Positions 56,092 through 64,000 of a stretch of 64,000 nucleotides of DNA are shown in pieces. The notes below the pieces were generated by a model. The model worked only from the letters and a program-made list of their open reading frames with translations, did not search any database and was not told the DNA's origin. Both the position numbers and the translations under genes were made by a program. This DNA comes from Pantoea trifolii (lineage in GTDB: Bacteria; Pseudomonadota; Gammaproteobacteria; Enterobacterales; Enterobacteriaceae), in assembly GCF_024506435.1 (NCBI RefSeq), contig NZ_JANIET010000001.1:1-64000 (forward strand). Reading direction: 5' to 3'. Numbering within the stretch: position 1 is the first letter of the stretch; each line of letters begins with the position of its first letter.

Positions 56092-56304
56092 TTTTCACTT
56101 CATCCTTTGGCTAATAAAGTCGCTGCTGCCGTGCTGGCGGCAACAGACGGGAAATGGGCCACGAAGGTGCTACGGAATGAATTTTTTAGTCGGAAGCGGC
56201 ACTGCAACTAATGCGTATGGTTATCAATTAACTGATGCAGCCTAAAGTACTTTGAATGTAATCTGGTGAAAACGCACAGATCCGGACGAAATAGGGTGGA
56301 ACAG
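56092..56304. promoter_or_regulatory. Divergent control region of the unknown operon and its MocR regulator
   Basis: About 210 bp between the divergent PP-loop and regulator genes; it must hold both promoters. An imperfect palindrome ATCAATTAACTGAT (56223-56236, one mismatch between arms) is a candidate operator. CTGCAACTAATGCG and CTGATGCAG segments flank it. No convincing -35/-10 pair stood out by eye on either strand. Confidence 0.45.
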
Positions 56305-57741
56305 ATGGCGGGTGAAACGGAACAGGGCAGTCGTTACCGTCAAATCGCAGAGCAGATAAAACAAGCCATTCACAGCGGCTCGCTGCCGCCCGACAGCCGT
56401 TTACCGTCGGTGCGCACGCTGGCGACGCAGTACAGCGTCAGCATGACCACCGCGCTGAAAACATTACGTACCCTTGAGGATGAGCACTACGCGGTGGCGC
56501 GTCCCAAGTCTGGTTTTTTTGTCGCCCCGCGACCTGCTAATAAAGCGCTTCCCACGGTGATCAACGAGCAAGCGCGCGAAGTGGCGCCGCTCGACGAGCA
56601 AACCGAGCTGCATCTGGCGATGCTCGGTTCAGACTGCCGCGTGCGGCTGGATCTGGCCAACGGCGACATCTCACTCTATCCGGTGAAGAAGATTGGTTTG
56701 CTGATGCGCCAGATGGGATACAGCAAACCGGCGCTGCTCGGCAACACCGTGAAGGGCACCGGCTATGCGCCGCTGAAAAATGAAATTGCACGCCGCGCGG
56801 TGGATTATGGCTGCAATATCAACGCTGATGACATCCTGATCACTAACGGCTGCATTGAAGCGATTTCGCTGGCGCTGCGCGCCACCACGCGGCCTGGCGA
56901 TATCGTTGCGGTGGAGTCGCCCTGCTATTTCGTGCTGCTGCAGATGCTGCATAACCTCAATCTGCGGGTGATTGAGGTGGAAGCCGGGCCGGAGGGTTAC
57001 GTCAATGTGGAAAAACTCACCGCGCTGTTTCAGCGCAAAGCGGTGCAGGCGTATCTCACCATCAACAACATCAACAATCCGCTGGGCAAAAGCATTCCCA
57101 ACGAGCAGAAAGCCTATATTGCGCGTCAGGCCGACGAGAACGATGTGGTGATCATTGAGGATGATATCTTCGGCGATACCGCATTCGGCGAGCGCCGCCC
57201 GTTCCCGATGCGCGCCTTCAGCCCGAACGCTATTTTGTGCAGCGGCTTCTCGAAAACTGTCGCGCCTGGCATTCGCATTGGCTGGGTGCACAGCAGCAAC
57301 TACATGCGCAAAATCGCCTCGCTGAAATACACCACTAGCATGGGCACGTCGGTATTGTCGCAGGCGGCGATTGCAGAGCTGCTGCGCAGCGGCGGCTACG
57401 ATGCGCATCTGCGTAAGCTACGGCGTGAGTTGAAGAATCAAATCCAGCATATGCGTCAGGCGGTGCTGCGCTACTTCCCGCCGGGCACGCGGGTTTCTGA
57501 TCCCGAAGGCGGCTATGTGTTGTGGGTGGAAATGCCGATCGGTGCATTGAATGTGCGCGCGCTGTTTCTCAAGGCGCGCAATGCGGGCATCGGTATCGCG
57601 CCGGGGCACATTTTTGCCACGGATCACCGCTACGATCACTGTTTTCGACTCAACGCTGGTTTTGGCTGGAATGCCGAAGTGGAGCAGGCGATTCAGCAAC
57701 TGGCGCAGTGGTGCCAGTTGTCGTTACCGGCGGGATCGTAG
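56305..57741 (+). CDS. MocR-type transcriptional regulator (GntR HTH plus PLP aminotransferase domain)
   Basis: PLP-dependent regulator of the MocR/PdxR class, which sense amino compounds or vitamin B6. From ATG 56305 (AGGGTGGA just upstream) it has 478 residues; a GTG 39 bp earlier has no ribosome-binding site. The N-terminal winged helix (about 5-75, IKQAIHSGSLPPDSRLPSVRTLATQYSVSMTTALKTLRTLE) is followed by a type I aminotransferase-like domain with the PLP lysine at Lys317 (SGFSKTVAPGIRIGW). Divergence from the six-gene operon makes it the probable regulator. The stop codon falls inside a palindromic repeat. Confidence 0.85.
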   Translation: MAGETEQGSRYRQIAEQIKQAIHSGSLPPDSRLPSVRTLATQYSVSMTTALKTLRTLEDEHYAVARPKSGFFVAPRPANKALPTVINEQAREVAPLDEQTELHLAMLGSDCRVRLDLANGDISLYPVKKIGLLMRQMGYSKPALLGNTVKGTGYAPLKNEIARRAVDYGCNINADDILITNGCIEAISLALRATTRPGDIVAVESPCYFVLLQMLHNLNLRVIEVEAGPEGYVNVEKLTALFQRKAVQAYLTINNINNPLGKSIPNEQKAYIARQADENDVVIIEDDIFGDTAFGERRPFPMRAFSPNAILCSGFSKTVAPGIRIGWVHSSNYMRKIASLKYTTSMGTSVLSQAAIAELLRSGGYDAHLRKLRRELKNQIQHMRQAVLRYFPPGTRVSDPEGGYVLWVEMPIGALNVRALFLKARNAGIGIAPGHIFATDHRYDHCFRLNAGFGWNAEVEQAIQQLAQWCQLSLPAGS

Positions 57742-57761
57742 GGTCGCCATTTATGGCGACC
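57738..57761 (+). repeat. Copy of the GGTCGCC palindromic repeat
   Basis: GTAGGGTCGCCAT, a TT centre, then ATGGCGACC. The TAG stop of the MocR gene (57739-57741) is the second to fourth base of the repeat, and the convergent avtA stop is 8 bp beyond it. The 3' flank CTGGCCGATTAATCGC resembles that of the 47.9-kb copy. Confidence 0.85.
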
Positions 57762-57768
57762 TGGCCGA

Positions 57769-59016
57769 TTAATCGCTAAACGCGGCTTCCAGCTCTTCCG
57801 CCAATATTTGCACCGCGCGCTCAATCTTCTCCGCATCTGGCACATAGTTCATGCGCATGCATTGATGGGTGTGCGGCCATGCGTGTTCCAGGCCGGGGAA
57901 GAAGAAGTGGCCGGGCACCATCAGCACACCGCGCGCCTTCAGGCGCTGATACAGCGTTTCGGTGCTGATCGGCAGATCGCGGAACCACAGCCAGAGGAAA
58001 ATTGCGCCTTCGGGTTTATGAATCAGGCAGCGATCTTCCGGCAGATAGCGGCGCAGAATCGCAATCGTCTCGCTCACTTTCGCCTGATAGAACGGCTTAA
58101 TCACCTCTTCCGACAGACGCAGCAAATCCCCGCGCACAATCATCTCATTGGCAATTGCAGGACCGATGCTGCCCGGCGCCAGGCTGATAATCCCGTTCAT
58201 GTTACCAATTGCGGCGATTGTGCTCTCATCGGCGACGATGATGCCGCAACGTGCGCCCGGCAGGCCGAGTTTCGACAGGCTCATACACAGAATGGTATTG
58301 GGATTCCACAGCGGACGTGCTTCGCTAAAGATGATGCCGGGAAACGGCACGCCGTAGGCGTTATCAATCAGCAGCGGTACGCCGTGCTGCTGCGCCAGCG
58401 CATCCAGCTGCAGCAGTTCGTCATCAGTGATGACGTTGCCGGTTGGGTTAGTCGGGCGCGATACGCAAATCAGGCCGACATCATCATTCAGCGGCAGATG
58501 ATCGAAATCGACGTGATATTTGAACTGGCCTTCCGGCAGCAGCTCAATGTTGGGCTTGGCGGAGACAAACAGATCCTCTTCCAGACCGGCATCGGCGTAG
58601 CCGAGGTATTCCGGTGCCAGCGGGAACAGCACGCGCTTTTTGCTGCCGTCGGCGCGACGTCCGGCGAACAGATTGAAGAGATAGAAGAACGCGCTCTGGC
58701 TGCCGTTGGTCAGCGCAATATTTTGCGCGGTTAATGGCCAGCCAAGTTCGTCACGCAGCATCTTCGCCAGCGCATCCAGCAGCAGCGCTTTGCCGCGCGG
58801 ACCATCGTAGTTGCACAGCGCTTCGCTCAGCTTGCCGTCCTGATGCATCTGCATCAGCAACTGGTTGAAATAGTCATTCATCGCCGGGATCTGCGCCGGA
58901 TTACCGCCGCCAAGCATGATGGTGCCGGGCGTGCGCAGGCCTTCACCCATGTCTTCCATCAGACGTGAGATGCCGGAGTGTTGAGTAAATTTGTCGCCGA
59001 ACTGAGAAAAGGACAT
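57769..59016 (-). CDS. avtA: Valine-pyruvate aminotransferase AvtA
   Basis: PLP enzyme making valine from 2-ketoisovalerate with alanine as donor. The protein has 415 residues (E. coli 417). Family elements include MSFSQFGDKFTQHSGI, LGGGNPAQIP, NYDGPRGK, RPTNPTGNV and the PLP-lysine segment SLSKLGLPGARCG. It is convergent with the MocR gene and not obviously part of the six-gene operon, though it could feed amino acids to it. Confidence 0.93.
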   Translation of the reverse strand: MSFSQFGDKFTQHSGISRLMEDMGEGLRTPGTIMLGGGNPAQIPAMNDYFNQLLMQMHQDGKLSEALCNYDGPRGKALLLDALAKMLRDELGWPLTAQNIALTNGSQSAFFYLFNLFAGRRADGSKKRVLFPLAPEYLGYADAGLEEDLFVSAKPNIELLPEGQFKYHVDFDHLPLNDDVGLICVSRPTNPTGNVITDDELLQLDALAQQHGVPLLIDNAYGVPFPGIIFSEARPLWNPNTILCMSLSKLGLPGARCGIIVADESTIAAIGNMNGIISLAPGSIGPAIANEMIVRGDLLRLSEEVIKPFYQAKVSETIAILRRYLPEDRCLIHKPEGAIFLWLWFRDLPISTETLYQRLKARGVLMVPGHFFFPGLEHAWPHTHQCMRMNYVPDAEKIERAVQILAEELEAAFSD

Positions 59017-59098
59017 AGGAAGTTAAAACGTTGTGAAATCGAATGGGGAACCACCATAGCGCCCGCCGCTGGCAGGCGCAATGGGTAAAGCAGCAAGC

Positions 59099-60073
59099 TT
59101 AGCCTTGGATCTGCGGGTTAACGCAGTTTTTCTCGACTTTGCCACTCAGGGCGGCGATCAGGTTATCTACCGCGTCGCGCGCCATGCCGTAACGGGTTTC
59201 ATGGGTGGCGGAACCGATGTGCGGCAGCGCCACCACGTTCGGCAGCGTCAAAATCTCGGCATCGGCAGGTACCGGCTCAACTTCGAACACATCCAGACCG
59301 GCGGCGTGGAGGGTGCCGTCTTTCAGGGCCGTTGTTAGCGCCTGCTCATCCACTACCGGACCGCGACCGGCGTTGATCAGAATTGCGCTTGGCTTCATCA
59401 ACTTGAGCTGCGCCGCGCCAATCATATGGTGCGTTTGTTCGGTCAGCGGCAGGCTGATGCAGACAAAATCACTCTCTTTCAGCAAGGTTTCCAGATCGCA
59501 GGCACGCGCGCCAAAGCGGGTTTCTGCCTCTTCATGCTGACGGCGCGCGTTATACAGAATGTTCATGCCGAAGCCAAAGTGCGCACGCTGCGCCAGCGCC
59601 AGGCCGATGCGGCCCATGCCGAGAATGCCAAGGGTTTTGTGATGCACATCGATGCCGAAATGATCCGGGCCGATGCTCTTTTTCCACTCGCCGGCTTTCA
59701 CCCACTTATCCAGCTCGGTCACGCGACGCGCGGTGCTTAGCACCAGCGCCATCATGGTGTCGGCGACGGTTTCGGTCAGCACGGTTGGCGTATGCATCAG
59801 CAACACCTTGCGTTGATTCAGCGCGTCGACGTTGAAGTTGTCGTAACCCACCGACACGGTGGAGCAGGCGCGCAGCGCGGGCATTTTTGCCAGCAGCTCG
59901 CCATCCACTTTGCCGCCAGAGCCGAGCAAACCTTGCGCCTGTTCGAACTGCGCCGCGTGTTTCTGGATGGTTTCCGGCGAAATATCATGCACTTCAGTAA
60001 CGGTGAAATGGGCATCCAGTTTGGTGCGCAGGTCATCTGGCAGGCTCTTATAAAGAATCACAGCAGGTTTCAT
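59099..60073 (-). CDS. ghrB: 2-hydroxyacid dehydrogenase GhrB/KguD (2-ketogluconate-type reductase)
   Basis: D-isomer-specific 2-hydroxyacid dehydrogenase. The protein has 324 residues (E. coli GhrB 324). The NAD(P) motif [18 protein letters not shown] is present, as are the substrate arginine in [10 protein letters not shown] and the catalytic His in [12 protein letters not shown]. coli GhrB reduces glyoxylate, hydroxypyruvate and 2-ketogluconate. Its position after kguE, kguK and kguT suggests the KguD role, reducing 2-ketogluconate-6-phosphate to 6-phosphogluconate. Sequence is closest to GhrB; the operon role is inferred. Confidence 0.88.
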   Translation of the reverse strand: MKPAVILYKSLPDDLRTKLDAHFTVTEVHDISPETIQKHAAQFEQAQGLLGSGGKVDGELLAKMPALRACSTVSVGYDNFNVDALNQRKVLLMHTPTVLTETVADTMMALVLSTARRVTELDKWVKAGEWKKSIGPDHFGIDVHHKTLGILGMGRIGLALAQRAHFGFGMNILYNARRQHEEAETRFGARACDLETLLKESDFVCISLPLTEQTHHMIGAAQLKLMKPSAILINAGRGPVVDEQALTTALKDGTLHAAGLDVFEVEPVPADAEILTLPNVVALPHIGSATHETRYGMARDAVDNLIAALSGKVEKNCVNPQIQG

Positions 60074-60123
60074 CTTTTGCTCCCTATGAAATGGTGAGGA
60101 GGCCTTGAGGCCTCCCGAATTGA

Positions 60124-61407
60124 TTACGCGTGCTTTGCGCCATGCATCGGCGGCGATGTTTTATTCTGCGCCGGTTTGACGATCAACGTCAGCCAGACCG
60201 AGGCCAACAGCGCAGCACCCATGAAAATGTAGGAGGCGGCAGGCGAACCGGTCGCGCCATTAAGATAGCCTACAATCCACGATCCAACGAAGGAACCGAG
60301 TGCGCCCATGCTGTTGATCAGTGCCATCGCACCACCGGCGACGTTGCGCGGCAACATCTCCGGAATGATGGCGAAGAACGGACCGTACGGCGCATACATC
60401 GCACCACCGGCAATCACCAGCAGCGTATACGACAGCCAGAAGTTACTGGAACCGACCAGGTACGAACCAAGGAATGCCAGTGCGCCAATCAGCAGCAGCG
60501 GCCAGACAAACAGTTTACGGTTCTGGGTTTTATCGGAGGCCCACGACACCACGATCATCGCAATGGTCGCCACCAGATACGGCACCGCTGACAGCCAGCC
60601 GGCTTCCACCATGCCCATCTGCGAACCGTTACGCAGAATGGACGGCAGCCACAGCACGAAACCGTACACGCCGATGCTCCAGGCAAAATATTGCAGGCAC
60701 AGCAGGATCACGTTGCGATTACGGAACGCTTCACCATAGTTACGTACCGCTTTAATGCCTTCCTGCTCTTTTTGCAGTTGCGCCTGCAGCGCGGCTTTCT
60801 CGCTTTCACTCATCCATTTGGCCTGGGCTGGTTTGTCCTGCACCAGGAACCACCAGGCAACCGCCCAGATCACCGCCGGAATGCCTTCAATGATAAACAT
60901 CTCACGCCAGCCAAAGGATTCAATCAGATAGCCGGAGACCACCGACATCCACAGCACCGTGACCGGATTACCGAGGATCAGGAAGGTATTGGCGCGCGAA
61001 CGCTCGGATTTGGTAAACCAGTTGCTGATATAGATCAGCATCGCTGGCATCACCGCCGCTTCCACCACGCCGAGCACAAAGCGGATCGCCGCCAGCATCG
61101 GGATGTTGCTGACCACGCCGGTCAGCGAGGCGCAGCCGCCCCATAAAATCAGGCACCAGAAAATCAGCTTCTTCACGCTGCGACGTTCGGCATACAGCGC
61201 ACCGGGAATCTGGAAGAAGAAGTAGCCGAGGAAGAACAGAGCGCCCAGCAGCGATGACATGCCTTTGGTGATGCCAAGATCGTCATTTATCCCTGCGGCA
61301 GAGGCGAAGCTGAAGTTCGCCCGGTCCAGATACGCCAGACTGTAAGTGATAAACACGATGGGCATGATAAACCACCAGCGTTTTGGCGCGATTGTCTGCG
61401 ATTTCAT
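60124..61407 (-). CDS. kguT: 2-ketogluconate transporter KguT (MFS, ACS family)
   Basis: Twelve-helix MFS permease of the anion:cation symporter family. ATG 61407 with GGAG upstream gives 427 residues; an in-frame start 30 bp earlier lacks a ribosome-binding site. Motifs: [15 protein letters not shown] in TM1, [27 protein letters not shown] between TM4 and TM5. The C-terminal tail is hydrophilic and ends in KHA. The 2-ketogluconate assignment comes from linkage to kguE, kguK and a KguD-type reductase. Confidence 0.82.
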   Translation of the reverse strand: MKSQTIAPKRWWFIMPIVFITYSLAYLDRANFSFASAAGINDDLGITKGMSSLLGALFFLGYFFFQIPGALYAERRSVKKLIFWCLILWGGCASLTGVVSNIPMLAAIRFVLGVVEAAVMPAMLIYISNWFTKSERSRANTFLILGNPVTVLWMSVVSGYLIESFGWREMFIIEGIPAVIWAVAWWFLVQDKPAQAKWMSESEKAALQAQLQKEQEGIKAVRNYGEAFRNRNVILLCLQYFAWSIGVYGFVLWLPSILRNGSQMGMVEAGWLSAVPYLVATIAMIVVSWASDKTQNRKLFVWPLLLIGALAFLGSYLVGSSNFWLSYTLLVIAGGAMYAPYGPFFAIIPEMLPRNVAGGAMALINSMGALGSFVGSWIVGYLNGATGSPAASYIFMGAALLASVWLTLIVKPAQNKTSPPMHGAKHA

Positions 61408-61501
61408 GGGTGACTCCTCTGGTTGAGGTGGACGCATTTAGGGGATGCGCCTCGCAATATAGTTGTAGTAGGTACAGATATTTTTTAAATCTTTGTCGGG
61501 A

Positions 61502-61525
61502 GGTCGCCATAAATGGCGACCCTAC
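61502..61525 (-). repeat. Copy of the GGTCGCC palindromic repeat (minus orientation)
   Basis: GGTCGCCAT, an AA centre, then ATGGCGACCCTAC. It lies in the 143-bp gap between kguK and kguT, inside the presumed operon. Confidence 0.85.
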
Positions 61526-61550
61526 AAAAACGCATCGACTGTCGTGAGTA

Positions 61551-62495
61551 TCAATAATCACCCAACGCCGCGCGCGTCGGCAGGCCTTCGCTGTCGCCAG
61601 CGACCTGAATCGCCAGCGAACCGATTTTATTACCGCGCAGAATCGCTTGCGGCAGGGATTTTCCCTCCAGCAACGCGCTGATCAGCCCAACTGCAAAACC
61701 GTCGCCGGCACCGACAGTATCGACCACGTTCTCGACACGAATCGGTGCGACCTGGCCTTGCTGGCCGTCAGCGGTTTTGTACCAGGCGCCGTCGCCACCG
61801 GTTTTGATCACCACCGCTTTTACCCCTTTATCGAGGTAGAAATCGGCGATGGCTTCCGGCTGGCGATAGCCGGTAAGAATCAAACCCTCTTTTTCGCCTG
61901 GCAGCACCCAATCGGCGTATTCCGCTAAATGATTGAGCTGCTTACGCATCTCCTCTTCGCTGCGCCATAACACCGGACGCAGATTGGGATCGAAGGAGAT
62001 GGTTTTGCCCCGCGCGCGCATCTCTTTTGCCGCATGTTGCGCCAGGGCAAGTGAGCTGTCGGAGATCGCCGCCGCCACGCCGCTTAGATGCAGATGGCGC
62101 GCGCTGCCAAAGTAGTCATCGTTGAAATCGTCGGGCGACAGATGGCTGGCGGCGGAGCCTTTGCGGAAATATTCCACTTCCGGATCGGAGCCGTCATCGA
62201 CGCGGGATTTGAGCTGGAAACCGGTGCGATAGCGTGCGTCGGTGGTGACGCAGCGGTGATCGACGCCCTCTTTTTCCAGCTGCTGCAGCGTGAAGCGACC
62301 AAAGCTGTCGTCGCCGACGCGGCTCACCCAACCGACCTGCAAACCGAGACGCGCCAGGCCAATCGCCACGTTGAGTTCGGCACCGGCGATGCGTTTGACG
62401 AAGCCTTCCGCTGCGGCGAGATCGCCGGTTTGCTGGGCGATAAACATCGCCATCGCTTCGCCAATCGTCACCACATCCAGCGTTTTATGCGTCAT
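61551..62495 (-). CDS. kguK: 2-ketogluconate kinase KguK (PfkB family)
   Basis: PfkB-type sugar kinase phosphorylating 2-ketogluconate. Of two adjacent ATG codons, 62495 is chosen (AAGGAG six bases upstream), giving 314 residues. N-terminal VTIGEAMAMFIAQQTGDLAAAEGFVKRIAGAELNVAIGLARLG and the C-terminal catalytic DTVGAGDGFAVGLISALL (active Asp) define the family. It starts 10 bp after kguE. KdgK-type activity on 2-keto-3-deoxygluconate is the main alternative, but the neighbours favour KguK. Confidence 0.85.
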   Translation of the reverse strand: MTHKTLDVVTIGEAMAMFIAQQTGDLAAAEGFVKRIAGAELNVAIGLARLGLQVGWVSRVGDDSFGRFTLQQLEKEGVDHRCVTTDARYRTGFQLKSRVDDGSDPEVEYFRKGSAASHLSPDDFNDDYFGSARHLHLSGVAAAISDSSLALAQHAAKEMRARGKTISFDPNLRPVLWRSEEEMRKQLNHLAEYADWVLPGEKEGLILTGYRQPEAIADFYLDKGVKAVVIKTGGDGAWYKTADGQQGQVAPIRVENVVDTVGAGDGFAVGLISALLEGKSLPQAILRGNKIGSLAIQVAGDSEGLPTRAALGDY

Positions 62496-62505
62496 CATCG
62501 GCTCC

Positions 62506-63252
62506 TTACGCTGCACGCAGCAGGTCAACGTAATGGCGCGTGACCGCCAGCAAATCCGCGCCTTCCAGCGGGAATTCGATGCCGCGCGGTGCGTCGGTTG
62601 GCAGCGCGTTCAGCAGCGAGCGCCAGCTATCGTCGGCCTGATCCAGCGCGATAGCGCGGAAAGTCTCACCGTGCGGCACCGCCGTTTTAACGTGGATGTA
62701 GCTAACGTAGCGGCTGAGTTGCGCGGCGGCTTGCAAACCGTCTTCGCCGGTCCACTGCCAGTTGCCCATATCGAAGGTCATATCCAGCGGCAATGCGGCA
62801 TCACAAGCCTGATGAAAGAAGCGCAGCATCGGCGTCAGTTTGCTGTCCGGGGTTTGATCGTTCTCCACCACCAGCGTCACCGTTGAGGCGTTCAACACAG
62901 CGCGCAGCGCACTGGCATCGAGCTCCATAAAATGACCGAGCGCCACTTTCAGGCGCTTAGCGCCGATTTGTTCGGCCTCCTGCAGGAATTGCGCCAGACG
63001 CGGATTCAGCGCGCCATCATCCAGCCACAGCGCTTCCGGCACGGAATAGCTGGCGCTCAGCTGATGCTGGGAAATCGCATTGCCGAGTGCGTGCAGCAGG
63101 CAGAGTTCGTTTTCGTTGAACAGCTCGCGACGGATTTCGACGCCATCCGCGCCCGCCTGTTTGATCAGCGGCAACAGCGCGGTCTGGCCACCCAATTCCG
63201 CTACTTTCTGCGCGCCGTATGCGGCAGTTACAACAATAATTTCTGGTTTCAT
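62506..63252 (-). CDS. kguE: Sugar phosphate isomerase/epimerase-family protein KguE
   Basis: Xylose-isomerase-like TIM barrel, 248 residues from ATG 63252 (GGAGA seven bases upstream). KguE is the first gene of Pseudomonas 2-ketogluconate operons; its exact reaction is not settled. Metal-binding positions typical of the fold are visible in GADGVEIRRELF, TLVVENDQTPDS, MTFDMGNWQWTG and YIHVKTA. It heads this operon, preceded by the palindromic operator. Confidence 0.82.
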   Translation of the reverse strand: MKPEIIVVTAAYGAQKVAELGGQTALLPLIKQAGADGVEIRRELFNENELCLLHALGNAISQHQLSASYSVPEALWLDDGALNPRLAQFLQEAEQIGAKRLKVALGHFMELDASALRAVLNASTVTLVVENDQTPDSKLTPMLRFFHQACDAALPLDMTFDMGNWQWTGEDGLQAAAQLSRYVSYIHVKTAVPHGETFRAIALDQADDSWRSLLNALPTDAPRGIEFPLEGADLLAVTRHYVDLLRAA

Positions 63253-63301
63253 CACGTTTCTCCGGGCATGACCACATCCCATTCGTTATAAAAAACCTAA
63301 A

Positions 63302-63315
63302 TGGAACCGGTTCCA
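63302..63315. promoter_or_regulatory. PtxS-like operator in front of kguE
   Basis: Perfect 14-bp palindrome TGGAACCGGTTCCA with the central CpG typical of LacI-family operators. It differs from the Pseudomonas PtxS operator TGAAACCGGTTTCA at one symmetrical position per arm. It lies 50 bp upstream of kguE and 65 bp after the LacI-type regulator gene. Confidence 0.82.
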
Positions 63316-63348
63316 AAGAGAAGAGGCAGACCGTGAAATTATGATCAT

Positions 63349-63363
63349 GCTCACGAAGTGAGC
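63349..63363. terminator. Small hairpin after the LacI-type regulator gene
   Basis: GCTCAC / GTGAGC stem with a GAA loop, 17 bp beyond the regulator stop on the minus strand. There is no T-run on that side, so termination is uncertain. Confidence 0.35.
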
Positions 63364-63379
63364 CATAAAAGGGGGGAGA

Positions 63380-64000
63380 TTAGCGCAGCGGCTGGCTGGA
63401 GCCGCGCACGATCAGTTCGCCGGAGAAGAGCTGTTCGCTGATCGATTGCTCGCTGCCTTCGATGCGTGCAATGACTTGTTCCAGCGCGGCGTAGCCAATC
63501 TGCCAGGTGGGCTGTTTTAAAGTGGTGATGCCGACGCCCGCCAGCGCCGCCCATTCCAGTTCGTCAAAGCCCAGCAGGCCAATCGCTTCGCCCCAGCGCA
63601 GCTCAAGGCGCTGCAGCGCGCGCGCCACTTGCAAGGTCAGCGCGCCGTTGGCGGCGATCACCGCACAGCGTTTGTCAGGATGGCGCTGGTGGAACGCGCG
63701 CAGCTGTTTTTCCAGCGCGTCGGGCTGATGCAGCGCCACTTCGGCATTCTCTGCCGCAATCTGTGACGCGCTGTTCACCGTGTCGTAGAAGGCGCGCAGA
63801 CGTTCGCGGCGGGTGTTGACGCTGCCGAGCGGCTCGCTAAGAAAGAGCAGGGCTTGATAACCGTTATCCAGCAAATGTTGGGTGGCAATGGTGGAGGCTT
63901 CAACGTTGTTGAGCCCCACCATATCGCAGGCGAAATCGGGAATTTTTCGGTCGATCAACACCATCGGCAGCATCGACTGTTGCAGCCGATTAAGGACTTC
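63380..64000 (-). CDS. LacI-family regulator, PtxS-like (5'-truncated by window edge)
   Basis: The C-terminal 207 residues of a LacI/GalR regulator; the frame stays open to base 64000, so the DNA-binding domain lies outside the window. The effector domain shows LPMVLIDRKIPDFACDMVGLNNVEAS, RRERLRAFYDT and GLLGFDELEWAALAGVGITTLKQPTWQIGYAA. PtxS, also a LacI member, represses the Pseudomonas 2-ketogluconate operon. Adjacency to kguEKT and the matching operator suggest the same role here. Confidence 0.85.
   Translation of the reverse strand, partial: EVLNRLQQSMLPMVLIDRKIPDFACDMVGLNNVEASTIATQHLLDNGYQALLFLSEPLGSVNTRRERLRAFYDTVNSASQIAAENAEVALHQPDALEKQLRAFHQRHPDKRCAVIAANGALTLQVARALQRLELRWGEAIGLLGFDELEWAALAGVGITTLKQPTWQIGYAALEQVIARIEGSEQSISEQLFSGELIVRGSSQPLR

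Noticed and set aside
57808..58734. 308-codon plus-strand frame opposite avtA
   Set aside because: Shadow of the well-conserved avtA sequence; no ribosome-binding site or recognisable domain.

Overview
The window is chromosomal DNA from the replication-origin region of an enterobacterium. Gene order follows the E. coli ravA-viaA / asnC-mioC-oriC-mnmG-rsmG-atp-glmUS-pst / mnmE-yidCD-rnpA-rpmH-dnaA-dnaN-recF-gyrB / dgo / yidQR-ibpA regions, and protein identities are very close to E. coli. Departures point to Erwiniaceae (Pantoea or Erwinia type): ovoA lies beside asnC where E. coli has asnA, ibpA stands alone without ibpB, and several families of GC-rich palindromic repeats are scattered between genes. 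The genus call is inference; no rRNA or tRNA gene is present to support it.

Layout. 1-5.0 kb: ravA (cut by the window edge), viaA and ovoA. 5.1-9.2 kb: asnC, mioC, oriC, mnmG, rsmG. 9.9-16.9 kb: the complete F1Fo ATP synthase operon atpIBEFHAGDC with a terminator. 17.1-25.1 kb: glmU, glmS, then the Pho-box-controlled pstSCAB-phoU phosphate operon. 25.2-31.2 kb: a mixed stretch with an MFS permease, yieH, adeP, yieE, a RutF-like flavin reductase and a RutE-like nitroreductase. 31.2-41.8 kb: mnmE, yidC, yidD, rnpA, rpmH, then dnaA-dnaN-recF-gyrB, the last group interrupted by a palindromic element. 42.0-50.3 kb: yidA, the galactonate operon dgoRKADT, yidR, yidQ and the heat-shock gene ibpA behind a sigma-32 promoter and a ROSE-type RNA thermometer.

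50.4-57.7 kb is the accessory region of most interest. Six tightly packed minus-strand genes encode a PP-loop ATPase, an ATP-grasp ligase, a class II glutamine amidotransferase, a 2-oxoglutarate/Fe(II) oxygenase, a YbaK/YeaK-type tRNA-editing deacylase and an EamA-type amino-acid exporter. A divergent MocR (GntR plus aminotransferase) regulator faces them. The set reads as a small biosynthetic operon for a modified amino acid or dipeptide, with export and possibly self-protection by tRNA editing; this is inference from the enzyme set.

57.8-64.0 kb: avtA, then a 2-ketogluconate catabolic operon (kguE, kguK, kguT and a ghrB/kguD-type reductase) downstream of a LacI-family regulator that runs off the window. 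A perfect 14-bp palindrome resembling the Pseudomonas PtxS operator lies in front of kguE. Overall the window pairs housekeeping functions (replication initiation, energy, tRNA modification, membrane insertion, phosphate uptake) with sugar-acid catabolism and one uncharacterised metabolic operon.
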